Shown here piece after piece: positions 48,738 to 59,962 of a stretch of 64,000 bases of DNA. The first letter of the stretch is position 1. Every line of letters starts with the position of its first letter. The DNA comes from Harmonia axyridis (Eukaryota > Arthropoda > Insecta > Coleoptera > Coccinellidae), in NCBI RefSeq assembly GCF_914767665.1, contig NC_059502.1:15190001-15254000 (forward strand). Reading direction: 5' to 3'. The position numbers and the translations under genes were made by a program. The notes beneath the pieces are model-generated. The model was not told the DNA's origin and made no database searches. It saw only the letters and a program-made list of their open reading frames with translations.

Positions 48738-49686
48738 TAATATAAATAATAGAATTTTCTTTGATTCAATTCTTGTTTCAGGAAGAACCACGCCGGATAT
48801 AGGCAATCTGATTGCTCAGCATCGTCGGTATTTCCCCGTAGATGCGTTCAAACTCACCATTTTATTATATACAAAAATAATACTGCCATGTTTCGTAAAA
48901 CAACCATCCAAAAGCCTCGACTACACCGAAACCGAATCTCATTGTTATAAGACCACGTTCCGTATACGATAATCTTTTTTGCCATTACGCCTAATCGATC
49001 ATCCACGAAGACATCAAAATCACAGAAAAATAATTTCGCAGCGCATCACCGCGGACAAAAAAACCACCCTTACCCGATTCCAAATCGATGTTCTCATTCG
49101 CATGCTAATAATAAATGATAGCTGACATGTTTTCGCAATCAGCTCACCCTTTTATGGGAAGCATCTTTCATCCACAGACACGACAGACGAAGGGGTATGG
49201 GTGGGGTGAATTTGCTCTGAGCTCACTTCTCATCCGCTCTCTCTGCTTGTGATATATCCGGTGATCATTCTCTGAAAATGACAGTTCAACTGGTAGAGCA
49301 ACAGTCTCGCTCTACATGATATCGGTAACGGCGTCTGTCATTCTCTCCAAGTTATTTACCGTAGGATGTTGTCGATAACTTGGTGCTCTGAGCTCATCGC
49401 TTTCGGAGTAATTGAGGATAGAGCTATGATGGGAATTATTGAAGTCGTTATTGTTCTATGGAATCTGGAGAATAAACATATACATTTACGTTGAATTAGA
49501 AATAACATTATATGAAAGTGTAATGACCCCTATAACTGATTGATTGTTATCAAGAAACCAAAATATATCAATGGGAGTTTCAAATGATAGTTTATATGTA
49601 AAAAAGTGATTAAAAAGTAGGCCGTTTAAAGACAAAATTTTGTGAATTATACATAATTACATATAATTTAGAGCATATTTCTGTCG
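48738..49686. other. Unique, less AT-rich stretch
   Basis: From about 48,770 to 49,420 the base composition is more even than the surroundings and no repeat match was seen. No open frame or splice-consistent exon is evident. It could be host-derived non-coding DNA. Confidence 0.4.
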
Positions 49687-50520
49687 TGGCTGTGAGTAGG
49701 GATTCATCAAGCCAAGTAGCGTTACATTTCAACCAACTGCTTGACTTGAAATTCAAGCTTGTGAAAAATTACATACTTGAGCTTGGCTCGACTTGATTCA
49801 AGATATTTTTAGCTTGACTCGATATCAAGCTACTTGATATTACTTGAACTTGATATGCACGCGTCGCATGACATATATTTCTGCAATCTCGTGCGCGCTT
49901 AGACTGAATAAGGAGATTCCTCGAGCGTCGAGAGACTGAAGCAGTCGCCAGTGTGACGTAAGTAGTAGTTTTCTCACATTTTTATGAAATCTATTAGTAG
50001 ATTTTGGGCAGTTTCAGAAATATATCTCCAAACTTGGACAAAATCGCCAAGGATTTTCATCAACGCCATCGTCTTCAGCTCCTGTTGAAAGACAATTTTC
50101 CAGAGCTGCTCTTACGGTTTCAAAAACCCGCAATAGGTTAGACGACTAATCCATAAGATGCCTCATGTGTCTTAGATCCTAGATGGAAAATTATGAAATC
50201 ATACAAAGCCTGGAGGTTCCTTAATATTAAGAAACTTTATTTTTATATTTTTTTCCTATTTTGTTATGATTTATATTGATATAATTTATGTTTCCATTTC
50301 AAAAAACATATTTTCGGTTCTTTCATAAAATAAGTTCAATAAATAAAGCGTTTTTTGCAAGGCTCCTCTCATTTTATCATTTTTCTATTGATGTGACACT
50401 ACACAATAAAACTGCTAAAAATCAATTAGCTTGATATGATTCAAGTACTTGATAAATAATACTTGACTTGACTCGAGATTGAAAAACTACTACTTGAGTT
50501 GAGCCTGACTCAAATCAAGC
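49687..50520 (+). mobile_element. hAT transposon deletion derivative
   Basis: The left end matches the fragment at 39,001 ('gtgagtagggattcatcaag', then dense TCAAG/CTTGA words). The centre jumps to the last part of a hAT transposase (50,051-50,150). The right part again carries TCAAG/CTTGA words (50,440-50,520). Both subterminal arrays with most of the gene missing describe an internally deleted element. The right terminus appears cut by the adjacent MITE D. Confidence 0.75.
50051..50150 (+). pseudogene. hAT transposase C-terminal dimerisation domain remnant
   Basis: The frame reads STPSSSAPVERQFSRAALT then VSKTRNRLDD before a stop. The SSAPVERQFS and TRNRL blocks are the signature of the hAT C-terminal dimerisation region. 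The BED zinc finger and catalytic RNase H-like core are absent. Confidence 0.85.
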
Positions 50521-51080
50521 CCATAGAGTAATAAACAAATAAAGGGAGTATACGCAATTTTCACATGTCCCCAACATGGATAGATTACATAGTTGTCGGA
50601 TTGTGATATATTTTCAAATTGAATGAATTATATTTATTTGAGTTATTCTCAATCAAATAAGTGAATTTGAATATTTGGAATCCCATATTTCTTCTTATTG
50701 TCGAATTTATAGTATATAGAATATTCATTATTTTCTGTATCTATTCGCTCAAATCCAAGGTTTGGCAACTATTGCTCTCCTAGTGTCATCCGTTGTTTCA
50801 CGTCGTTTGGCGCGCTTGAAGTTTGTTTTCTGAATTTAGGATATATTTGGGTAGGATTCATCTCAATATATTTTGAGTTAATATGAAACGTTGATTTACT
50901 ATGGGACATAAGAAGTGCGTTATTCGTGGAGAAACTCACGAATTGAGTGAAATATCGTATTACTGATATGTTTTCATTACCGCGCGCTTTATGTCAAATT
51001 TCATAGTTCATGTTGGGGACAGAATTTTCTCACTGAAAATGACATAGGTATGCTCCCTCTAACTATATTAAATACTCTGA
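50521..51080 (+). mobile_element. hAT-like MITE D, copy 3 (no mariner inside)
   Basis: 560 bp, from 'ccatagagtaataaacaaat' to 'aatactctga'. The flanks AATCAAGC and GGTCAAGG match only partly (TCAAG), so the duplication has decayed or arose differently. Near 50,705-50,720 the 'gaatttatagtatatagaat' region is the unoccupied counterpart of the mariner site in copy 2. Confidence 0.8.
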
Positions 51081-52128
51081 GGTCAAGGCTTAGTGAACAG
51101 AAATGTCAACACAGTTTGACACTCCCAATTGACAAACCATAGACTTAACCATCGAGACTTCTCATGCAGCTAAAATACACTCATTACTTGTTTCTCAATG
51201 GATACCCTAAGAATTTGAACTGTTTGATGGGAAGAAAAATTATCACCATTTCGTCAGTGATTTCACATATCAAAATATGGAAAATATTCCACTTCCTAGT
51301 GATAATCGTTTTATATCCACAAGCGTAAATCCTGAAAATATCATCGCACCAGCATCACAGAGTAAGATTTTCCATTCGCCCAAAAACCTTCCATTCGTTT
51401 CGCCATGACATTAATTTCCATGGAAATGGAAGTGCAAGGCAAAAAAGGAAACCAGATGTGGAATCCCGATGCGAGGTGGTTGTGGCGTCCATGCGAAGTA
51501 ACGGAGAAACTTCGAACTACTTAGCGGAAAATATCTCAAGGTATTAAGCTCAACCAGGGCATTTCCGGCATCGGGATGCCTCTACCTAATCTAAACGGTA
51601 ATGATCCGATCGCGTTGCCTGGGATGGATATTGAAACGAATGCTTTTTTCTATTGTGTAAATACAAACCGAGGAAAAGCGAAATTCGCCATTTCATCAGC
51701 TTTATAATTCCTTCTTCTTCTTCCCTTTTTCATTCCGGCATTCCAGTGATGGAGAGGGGGGTAATCTGTTGCTATAAAAACAATGCGATGCTGCCAAACC
51801 CGGAATTGAATAAACACTTTTCTGATTCTACCACTGTATTTTTTATTGAGGGGTTTACGAGGAATCCGGTTCTCTCCTTTGCTACGGAATTCTTGCGCTC
51901 TGCTGGAATTCGGGCAGTTTATAATCTCTCACTTCATTTCGGGATTGTATTGTGAAATATTTCTGTGGATTCTGGAGGTTTTTGCGTCTTCTATCCGTCG
52001 TAAAAGGAATAAGGATGATGATATTTGATTAAGTTCTCTTGATTCAAGAATTTTTTGTATCGAATTTGAGGAATAAGTGTCGAACACAAGTGAGTTTATA
52101 TGCATTAGGTATCATTTCCAATAAAATA
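51081..52128. other. Non-coding stretch
   Basis: A 100-codon frame at 51,653 has no known domain. Nothing else recognised. Confidence 0.5.
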
Positions 52129-53050
52129 TAAGGTGTGTGAATAAGTCTTTCCCGTTTTTTGTAAGAGATGGCGCCACCAATACTGTGCGAGTATTTAATG
52201 GTTACATTTGTCATAATCAAAGCTTATTCATCTGTCAACAATTCCACACTAACACATTAGTTGAAATTTTTTCGCATCATAAATTTTTGAAATCGTGAAA
52301 ATGTCGAAATTTGAGCCGAGTCGACGTCATTTGCGGGAAGTTTCACTTTATTGGTTCAATTTGAAGAAATCTGCTGCCGAGGCGCATCGGTTGCTTCAGG
52401 AAGCTTATGGAGAAGGTTGTGTCGATGATTCAAGTGTTCGCGGATGGTTTCGACGCTTCAAAAGTGGCGATTTCGATGTGGAAGACAAGGAGCGTTCCGG
52501 GCGGCCGCAAATCTTTGAAGATCAAGAATTGGCGACTTTGCTTGATGAAGATTCGTGTCAAACGCAAGAAGAACTTGCTGAAGCATTGGGAGTTGACCGA
52601 ACAACCATTTCCAAGCGTTTGAAAGCCATGGGAATGATCCAAAAGCAAGGAAATTGGGTGCCGTACGAACTGAAGCTGAGAGACGTCGAACGGCGTTTTT
52701 TCACTTGCGAACAGCTGCTTCAGTGACATAAAAGAAAGGGTTTTCTGCATCGTATCGTGACTGGCGATGAGAAGTGGATTCCGTCTGATTACCATCTCTT
52801 CAGATCGATGACGCATGGCCTGGCTGACCAGCACTCCCATTCCTACGAGGAAGCCAAAAAATGGGTGGATGACTGGATAGAGGCCAAACCGGTCGAATTT
52901 TTTCGCAACGGGATTCGTATGTTGCCAGAAAGATGGGGAAAAGTTGTAGCTAACGATGGCCAATACTTTCAATAATTCATTTGTAACCATTTTTTCACGA
53001 TAAAGGCTCAAAATTTGAAAAAAATGGGAAAGACTTATTCACACACCTTA
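52129..53050 (+). mobile_element. Mos1-like mariner, family A copy 2, internally deleted (922 bp)
   Basis: Ends are TAAGGTGTGTG both sides, with TA duplications 52,127-52,128 and 53,051-53,052. The sequence is nearly identical to copy 1 (32,693-33,986) except for one internal loss of about 370 bp. Close similarity implies recent movement of this family. Confidence 0.93.
52295..52975 (+). pseudogene. Mariner transposase with catalytic core deleted
   Basis: The N-terminal 143 codons match copy 1 almost residue for residue, then CGA has become TGA after CEQLLQ (52,724). Downstream, GDEKWI is joined directly to PSDYHLFRS, removing everything between the first Asp block and the third Asp, including DDNARPH. 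The C-terminus to GQYFQ is intact. The short sequence TCCGT occurs at both breakpoints in copy 1, suggesting a deletion between short direct repeats. The protein cannot catalyse transposition but could still bind ends through its N-terminus if readthrough or truncation allows. Confidence 0.92.
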
Positions 53051-53889
53051 TACGAAACCTGAAAAAATTGCACACTTGATACGGAAGTTGTAGAGTTACC
53101 ATTATTGAATTGAACAAGGTTTGACAATTGCAATCATAGAATCTGGCACACAAAAATGTATAAAACTAGTAATCACACTCTGCTCCACAGAATCTTTATA
53201 AATGAACGTTTCGACACCGATGTTATCTTTTTCAAAGACTAACAGTTTATGAAAATGACAAGGAACTCTGTTGAACGCTTGCAAAGATTCTATGAACTAG
53301 AGAGTAGTTACTTCAACTTTGGTAGATTACTATGTTCACTATGAACTGTAGAAACTTTATTTATATCAACACTTGATATAATTTTCGACTTTTGAAGTTC
53401 CATTTGTTTAACAGTTTCAAAAATGTGATATTATTATTTATTATTATTTTTTTTAGAAATCTCTTCTTGATGATGGGTAGGTATAATTTTGAAATCTCTT
53501 TTTCTTTGTCTTGATATTTCAAGACAAATGAGATAATTCTATTCCCAAAATGAAACAAAAGATATTAGCAAACAAATAAATAACTAAATGCACAAAGGTT
53601 ATCGAACATTCCAGATTTTTTTTAATCCCTTTTTTCGGCAGAGCTGAAAAACCAGTAAAGTTTACAAATTCATAAACCGAAATTTGGATAGCAGTTTCAT
53701 GGTCTACGAATTGAGGAATAAACTTCAAATAGATGGTTCAAGATGTAACCATTAATGATGGAAAATGATATCAGTCGAATAGTTATGGTTGTAGCTTCAT
53801 TTCATGAAATTTCACATGACCAATTCGCACATGATAACTTCACTAATTCCATTTTTAAGAACTAGAATCGATTGTGGAGCATTGGGATA
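53051..53889. other. Non-coding stretch
   Basis: No gene recognised; frames of 60-69 codons on the minus strand lack motifs. Confidence 0.5.
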
Positions 53890-54560
53890 GACCTTTTATT
53901 CCACATGCACCAAAAAAAAATTTGAAGGTGTTAAATCACAAGATCTCTGTGGTCAATTGTGGTCACCTTCCCGCACCTTCCGTCTTGTTGATCATAAACC
54001 TCTTCAACATCATTATCTTCCAATTGGGGTCATGAATATCATTAATCATAGCTAGGTGGTGCTATCCATTCACCATAACCATAACTGTAACTCTAACATC
54101 ATTTTTGATTAAGTAAATTTCAATCACACCATCAACCCAAAACCGTACCAAACAGTGACATGTTGAGGATAAGCCACATCACTGAAGATGATTTCCGATC
54201 AAATTTCGGATCATTTTCCAGCAATCTGCGAAGATACTACTTTGCTGGTTATTGATTAGTTAAGCTCTTGTGTTCACTGAACTTTAAAAGTCTCAAGAAC
54301 TAAGTTTTTATGCAAATTCGATGTAATGTCGTTTGTGGAATGTCTAATTCTCAAGATCGACGAAGGAATCGACGAAGGAATCGACAAACCTGGATTTTCG
54401 TCATTAATACGGAATCCAGCAGCAATATTCTCAGTTGTTTTGAGCGACGTACACGGTTTCAATGCATTGTTAAATATGTGTCGTTGCATTTTTAGCTGTT
54501 TTGACTTGTCAAATGTCAAAAGATAACAGCATCAAAAGTGACAGCTGCGCAGATAGCAGT
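53890..54560 (-). pseudogene. Ancient DD41D-type Tc1/mariner transposase relic
   Basis: Minus-strand blocks in order: TTENIAAGF, ENPGLSIP, LHKNLVLETFKVQ followed by a stop and TQELN, then VTVW-like and FWVDGVIEIYLIKND, MVNG-like, and DPNWKI. These correspond to the HTH-linker and catalytic blocks of the DD41D/IS630-like proteins (compare GIIGPYFFKNDDG at 8.25 kb). Stops, frameshifts and a small duplication of 'cgacgaaggaat' near 54,358-54,385 show advanced decay. The catalytic residues are largely gone. Confidence 0.7.
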
Positions 54561-55379
54561 CTATTCAAATTAAAACCCCTTTTTGGAAGTCCTTTAAGTT
54601 TCTACTTGTTGAAAATCCAAACTTCATGAAATGTTTGACTCTCAATAATAGAATTATGCGTTTTCAATTATTTCATTTGAATGGATTATCGTCGGGTAAT
54701 ATGTAAATGATATGTAATAATTTTCATTCGAATATGACGAATTGAAAGGCTCAACGATGAAAACTAGAGCTCTTTGCACCTTCTGGACCTTTTTTTATAT
54801 TATATATATATATATATATATTATTAATTTATAAAATATCTATTATATTTAAGTTTTTTAATTTTTTTTTTGTCAAATCAATTTCATTTGATTTTAAAAA
54901 GAAAAACGTTATCCCATATAAAAAGTGTCTTCGAAGTGAATAAAGTATTTCATTTCGAAATATAATCACCTCCACTGAGGAAACATTCTGTATAAGTTTG
55001 ATTCTGTCCGGATTGACATGAACAGTGCCATAGTTTGGAACAAGCCATTGTTCCTCGGTTTAATTTAGGAACCGCAATGTGAGTTATTGGTCGGCACAGT
55101 GGCATTTGAGAAAGGTCGAAATACACGTTCGAGAAAAATGTCTCTATTCCCCCAATGGCATATTATTTCTTTTTAGAACTTCATTCACTGTGGCTATAAA
55201 TGAGAAACAATTTTTATTTCGAAATAATAAATTTCATGTGGAACTTGTATCAAAAGGGAATACCAACACGTGGTTTTTTGCGTGTCAGTCAAATTGAGTA
55301 TCCATTGATTTCTTCTCTGGAGCTCCTGCAATGATCAAACTTTTTACGATGTACGAAGTTGTACATTCACTTCATCTTC
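54561..55379. other. Non-coding stretch with TA microsatellite
   Basis: A (TA)n run lies at 54,797-54,822. No gene recognised. Confidence 0.5.
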
Positions 55380-55640
55380 TTTCTTTTCACGAAGCATATA
55401 AGTAGAGGGCAGCACTGCAATTCGACTTTCAAGGAATTATAGCTTCACTCCTTTCGTAAAGATTTTTGGTAGCTCTTTTCACGAGCATATTGAAAATATA
55501 TCAGTGCTTTTAATGAAGGCCATACCAACAATTTTCTCGCGAAAAACGGAAAGTTAATAAACTTCTTTTTTTTTCATTCACAAATGAAAAATATTTACTT
55601 TCTTCCATGTAGATTATTATTTTAGGCAATTATGTGAAAA
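55380..55640 (+). repeat. Dispersed repeat F, left half (host of the BEL insertion)
   Basis: Includes 'gtagagggcagcactg', 'gatttttggtag', 'aaaatatttactttcttcca' and 'tatgtgaaaa', up to the BEL target site. Its continuation resumes at 62,697. Confidence 0.75.
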
Positions 55641-55645
55641 CCCCC
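55641..55645. repeat. BEL target-site duplication, left (CCCCC)
   Basis: CCCCC directly precedes the LTR; the same five bases follow the other LTR at 62,692-62,696. Five-base duplications are usual for BEL/Pao. Confidence 0.85.
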
Positions 55646-56140
55646 TAAATGATCGCAAACTACTGCAACCAATTTCAGATGACAATAACTATTGAGAGAT
55701 TAAGCAACTTGAAAGAATTTGTGTGCACTTACCTCGTGAGTTAAGAGAGATGATGTCTGGGAATTTACCCCCTAATCTGGTGGCAGAAGATGGTCAGGTG
55801 GATGGGTAAAAGGGATGATTAACCTCTTCTGCACCGGCTTCGTGGTTATCACTCAAGTTGAGTAACACACAATTAACTCGAAATTGCTCAATCAGTTTTT
55901 AACAGAAGAAATTGAAAATGTAGAAAGATGATTAGATGAATTTAAAGTAATCAAATAACTTAACTTTTGATGAAATTTAGAATAGGTAGATAAGCACAGT
56001 TTGACACTTGAGAAAAATTAAAATTATCAATTATGACGATGTTTGTTTACCGACCGGGATTACCGACCGGGTTTTTACCGACCGGGTAATACCGCGGCCG
56101 CAGGTGGCGCCAACAAACAACAAATTTTCACGACGTAACA
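55646..56140 (-). repeat. BEL 3' LTR (495 bp)
   Basis: On the minus strand it begins TGTTACGTCG and ends GATCATTTA. Near its beginning (plus 56,043-56,085) the word 'taccgaccggg' occurs three times at 13-15-bp spacing. Boundaries are supported by the other LTR, the CCCCC duplication and the empty paralogue at 45.8-46.1 kb. Confidence 0.93.
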
Positions 56141-56153
56141 TGGCGCCCGCCCT
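56141..56153 (-). other. Candidate polypurine tract
   Basis: Minus strand AGGGCGGGCGCCA directly upstream of the 3' LTR. It is G-rich but interrupted by C, so it is a weak candidate for plus-strand priming; position is the main support. Confidence 0.4.
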
Positions 56154-56209
56154 GAAGAGTCCCTTCAGTAAGATCAATTGCAAGGAGTGAACAGACGAAA
56201 AAGGGCCAT

Positions 56210-59200
56210 CTATTGACTTGGAAGAGGACACAGCTTGACGACTGGTCGTCGAATTATCCCAGAGGAAGTAGTAACATCAGCTACACGAGTGGTGGAGTCA
56301 GTTCCAGGAAAAACAGATGATATACGACCGATACTCCATTTCAGAGGAGGAAGATTATCATCTCGAATGACGACTACAGTACCTGGAAGAATGGGGGTAG
56401 ATGGTTGCAACCACTTGTGACGTTGCTGCAAGGTATGCAAGTATTCCTGACGCCAACGCTTCCAGAAGTCCTGCTGAAATCGCTGGACTAGTTGCCAACG
56501 AGATAACCGGTTCACAGACACAGAACTGACATCGTTGTCAGGAGGAGCGGTTAGGGACCGGAAAACCAAGAAATGCCCTGGTGTAAGGGCCTCAAAATCA
56601 GAAGGATCAGATGATGGAAGATACAGAGGACGAGAGTTGAGGATGGCTTCAACCTGAGTGCAGACGGTGAGAAACTCCTCGTAAGTGAGTTTCTGCTCGC
56701 CAATAACGCGAGTAAGATGATGTTTAGCAGATTTTACAGCGGCCTCCCACAGACCGCCAAAGTGAGGACTGGAAGGGGGTATGAATCGCCAGTCAGTTCC
56801 GGACGACGAGGCGGCATCACAAAGACTCTGCTGATGTTGTGGAGCAGACAGTAAGCGACCAAGGTCACGAAGGTAGTTATGAGCACCAACAAAGTTGGTC
56901 CCGTTATCCGAAAAGATGACGGAAGGATGACCTCGGCGTGCAACAAAGCGCCGATAAGCAGCGATGAACGCTGGGGTTGACAGCTCAGATGCCAATTCTA
57001 GATGAACTGCTGTAGTAGAGAAGCAGATGAAGACAACCAGATATGCCTTCGTGCTAACGGCTCCGCGTAGTCGTGCACTCGTCACATAAAATGGGCCGGC
57101 GTAGTCGACACCAGTAGTTAGAAAAGCCATGGCAGATGATAGCCGCTCTGGTGGAAGATTGCCCATTGGCTGTATTAGAGGACGGGGCTTGCAAGAAAAG
57201 CATCGGTTGCACTTGCGCAGACGATTGCGTACTACATTACGTCCGTCCAATATCCAGTACCGTCGACGAATGTACGAATGAGTAGCTAAAGCACCGGCGT
57301 GCAGAAGACGATAATGGGCATCATCGATTATCAGATGAGTGAGATGATTGTCCTTCGGTAAAAGAACAGGATGTTTGTGTCGATATGGTAATAAAGAGGC
57401 TGAAAGGCGACCTCCAACACGAACAAGTCCATGCTCATCGCAAAAAAGGTGAAGTTTCATGATGAGTCGATGACGAGAAGATGGTCTCTGCAGCTCAACC
57501 AGCTCCTCGGCAAAATGAACAGATTGAACCAGACGTATTAAGCAGATCTCTGCTTCCTGAAGCTCAACAGAGGTGAGAAAACCTGTGCGAGGTAAAGCTG
57601 AACCACGAGCATTCAGTATGAAACGTCGACAAAAGGCAATGACGCGCTTGAGTCGAAGATACGAAGAAAAACGGTCAATCATGGTGGGTTCACCGGAGAC
57701 AACCGTCAACACTAAAGCGGAGAGCGGCTTGGCTTCTTCGTCCACTTGATCAATTTGAGATGAATCAACAGAGGACAGGGGCCATAGAGAGGAATCGAGA
57801 GACAACCAGTGAGGACCACGCCACCACAATGGGTGATGATGAATGTCTGCAGGCATCAATCCTCGAGAGGCACAATCAGCTGGGTTGTCTTCAGACACCA
57901 CATGCCTCCAGTGATTTGAGGGAATCAGATCCTGGATCTCAGCGACTCGATTGCCAACAAATGTCTTCCACCTGTGACTCTCACCACGAATCCACGACAA
58001 GGCTACTGAAGAATCGCAGAAGGCGATGCATTCAGTAGTGAGATGCTGCAAAACACGAGCGGACAGGTGATGCATGAGTTTGGCGAGAAGATGGGCACCG
58101 CACAGTTCCAAGCGCGGCAGGGTTGTAGCCTTGCAAGGGGCAATTTTGGACTTGGCCGCCAGGAGAGACACATGGTAATGTCCAGAGGATGCGAAAGTGC
58201 GGAGATAAACTACTGCAGCGTAGCCAGATTCAGAGGCATCACAGAAGCCGATCAACCGATGAGCAGTAGAAGAAATGGCTGAGATGAATCGTGGTATGTG
58301 AAGCTCTGTCAAAGTGGGGAGCTGGGATTGAAACTGCAACCATGGGGGCTGAACCTCACTGGAAAGAGGTTGGTCCCATTCCAGATGTAGTAAGCAGAGC
58401 TGACGGAAGAAAATCTTGGCATAGAAGGTAACAGGAGCTAACCATCCCAAGGGATCGAAGATTCTGGCCATCTGACTCAACACAGACCGCTTGGTGATTG
58501 CTGTTGAGGTCAAACGAACAGAGTAGAAGAAGTGATCAGATGCTGGATTCCATCCAAGTCCCAAAATCTTGAGACTCGGTTCACGGTCGAGAAGAAGGGG
58601 GTCAATGGAGGAGGATTCTCTACGATGATCAGAAGGAATACCATCCAGAAGAGGAAGATGATTAGAAGCCCATTTGCGTAGCTCAAAACCGCCCGCCATG
58701 AGCAGATTCTGAACTTGTCGACGTAACTCAAGAGCTTCAGCCTCGGACGAACAACCTGTTAAGATGTCATCGACATATATTTCATCTAGCAAAACCTGCC
58801 TTGCAGCAGGAAACTTGGGTCCGTCGTCCGAAGCTAGCTGTCGGAGGGTCCTAAGTGCCAAATAGGGAGCTGAAGAAACTCCATAAGTGACGGTGTTAAG
58901 GCGATAATATTGGAGAGGTTCCTGTTTGGTGAAACGCCAGACTATGCGTTGATAATCCCTTTGCTCAGGGCTTATCAAGATCTGTCGATACATCTGTCTG
59001 ATATCGGCAGTGAAGACATATCGATGTAGACGAAAGCGAAGCAGAAGAGTGAAAATATCCGCTTGCAGTTTCGGGCCAGTAAGAAGAAGATCGTTGAGGG
59101 ATTTGCCATTAGCAGATGCGCAAGAGGCGTTGAAAACCACTCGAATTTTAGTAGGAGGGTCGTCAGGGCGATGTACAGGATGATGAGGGATGTAATAGGG

Positions 59201-59596
59201 TTCATATCGCGGACAATCAGAAGATTCAGGAACCAATTCCATGTGTCCACTTTCGAGATAATCATGCATGAACTCATGATAGGCGACACGAAGAGCAGGG
59301 TTATTGTCTAGACGATGTTCCAACCGAATAAACTGCCTAGTCGCCACGTTGACGGAGGTACCCAGCCGAGAAGATGACAAGGGTAAACCAACGGTGTATC
59401 TTCCATTGGAGTCACGAGTTACATCAGCGCGATACAGCATTTCACATTCTTTCTCTGCAGGAGTTAAAGGTAGCACTTCAGGTACCTTGTCGAGTTCCCA
59501 AAAGCGACGAACGAGGTGGACAAGCTCCTGGTCTGAATGATGCGAGGGGCTCATGTTCATGGTTTGTAGATCGGTAACGGCATGAGATTTTATCAC
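56210..59596 (-). CDS. pol: BEL/Pao pol: reverse transcriptase, RNase H and integrase
   Basis: 1,128 codons open. The RT domain is at about 90-310: TKIRVVFNAS at 149, FTADIRQMYRQI at 195 (motif A), TYGVSSAPYLA at 237 (motif B) and YVDD at 274-277 (motif C). The RNase H region (Pao type, often listed as peptidase A17) has FCDAS at 451, LPRLEL at 493 and FCDSS at 526. The integrase has a zinc-binding H761, H766, C796, C799 and a catalytic triad D831 (VDYAGPF), D897 (FSDNGTNF) and E951 (LWEAAVKSA). A C-terminal DUF5641-like part carries WKRW and LPPLKWSIGRI. It copies element RNA in a capsid and inserts the cDNA. The listed start is GTG, not a real initiation codon; the frame continues upstream past a TGA at 59,606-59,608. 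Confidence 0.95.
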   Translation of the reverse strand: MIKSHAVTDLQTMNMSPSHHSDQELVHLVRRFWELDKVPEVLPLTPAEKECEMLYRADVTRDSNGRYTVGLPLSSSRLGTSVNVATRQFIRLEHRLDNNPALRVAYHEFMHDYLESGHMELVPESSDCPRYEPYYIPHHPVHRPDDPPTKIRVVFNASCASANGKSLNDLLLTGPKLQADIFTLLLRFRLHRYVFTADIRQMYRQILISPEQRDYQRIVWRFTKQEPLQYYRLNTVTYGVSSAPYLALRTLRQLASDDGPKFPAARQVLLDEIYVDDILTGCSSEAEALELRRQVQNLLMAGGFELRKWASNHLPLLDGIPSDHRRESSSIDPLLLDREPSLKILGLGWNPASDHFFYSVRLTSTAITKRSVLSQMARIFDPLGWLAPVTFYAKIFFRQLCLLHLEWDQPLSSEVQPPWLQFQSQLPTLTELHIPRFISAISSTAHRLIGFCDASESGYAAVVYLRTFASSGHYHVSLLAAKSKIAPCKATTLPRLELCGAHLLAKLMHHLSARVLQHLTTECIAFCDSSVALSWIRGESHRWKTFVGNRVAEIQDLIPSNHWRHVVSEDNPADCASRGLMPADIHHHPLWWRGPHWLSLDSSLWPLSSVDSSQIDQVDEEAKPLSALVLTVVSGEPTMIDRFSSYLRLKRVIAFCRRFILNARGSALPRTGFLTSVELQEAEICLIRLVQSVHFAEELVELQRPSSRHRLIMKLHLFCDEHGLVRVGGRLSASLLPYRHKHPVLLPKDNHLTHLIIDDAHYRLLHAGALATHSYIRRRYWILDGRNVVRNRLRKCNRCFSCKPRPLIQPMGNLPPERLSSAMAFLTTGVDYAGPFYVTSARLRGAVSTKAYLVVFICFSTTAVHLELASELSTPAFIAAYRRFVARRGHPSVIFSDNGTNFVGAHNYLRDLGRLLSAPQHQQSLCDAASSSGTDWRFIPPSSPHFGGLWEAAVKSAKHHLTRVIGEQKLTYEEFLTVCTQVEAILNSRPLYLPSSDPSDFEALTPGHFLVFRSLTAPPDNDVSSVSVNRLSRWQLVQRFQQDFWKRWRQEYLHTLQQRHKWLQPSTPILPGTVVVIRDDNLPPLKWSIGRISSVFPGTDSTTRVADVTTSSGIIRRPVVKLCPLPSQ

Positions 59597-59605
59597 GTCA
59601 GATGG

Positions 59606-59962
59606 TCAGAGTTGGGGAGATGCATCAGAAGACTTAGGTTTGTCAGAAGAGGAATGGCAGGTGATCACTGATAGAGGAGAACCGGGCTGCGGAAGTGACG
59701 AAGAAGGAACAGCAGGTGATGACCCTGCAGAAGATGATGAAGAGGTGTGCTGTTGGGAGGCCTGATGGGTACTTGGAGGGTGTCGAGTGAAACCATTGAC
59801 AATGTCAGGTGAGAAGGAAACATGTTTTGTTCTCTTGCGATAACGAGCATAGGGCCCATAGAGCACCCAACCTAAGGTGGTAGATAATGCCCCTGGAAGT
59901 TCAGACGATGGGCGCAACGTGCCAGGAAGAATTAGATGAGGGAGCACATCCGAACCAATCAA
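59606..59962 (-). CDS. BEL/Pao protease tail and protease-RT linker
   Basis: 118 codons in the same frame as RT, starting IGSDVLPHLIL, the conserved block that normally closes the BEL protease region, and TLGWVLYGPY, typical of the following linker. A serine-rich low-complexity stretch (about residues 68-110) leads to the TGA at 59,606-59,608, after which the RT frame continues at once. It lies in a different frame from the protease ORF, with which it overlaps by a few bases. The stop is TGA followed by C, a moderately leaky context; alternatively it is a mutation. Confidence 0.8.
   Translation of the reverse strand: MIGSDVLPHLILPGTLRPSSELPGALSTTLGWVLYGPYARYRKRTKHVSFSPDIVNGFTRHPPSTHQASQQHTSSSSSAGSSPAVPSSSLPQPGSPLSVITCHSSSDKPKSSDASPQL

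Noticed and set aside
49280..49320. 'ctggtagagcaacagtctcg' resembling a tRNA D-arm/anticodon region
   Set aside because: No T arm follows at the needed distance.
52430..53011. 193-codon minus-strand frame across mariner copy 2
   Set aside because: Antisense shadow of the transposase; same for the 106-codon frame at 33,365.
54358..54385. Duplication of a 12-base word as a CRISPR-like or satellite array
   Set aside because: Only two to three copies inside a transposase relic; no spacers.
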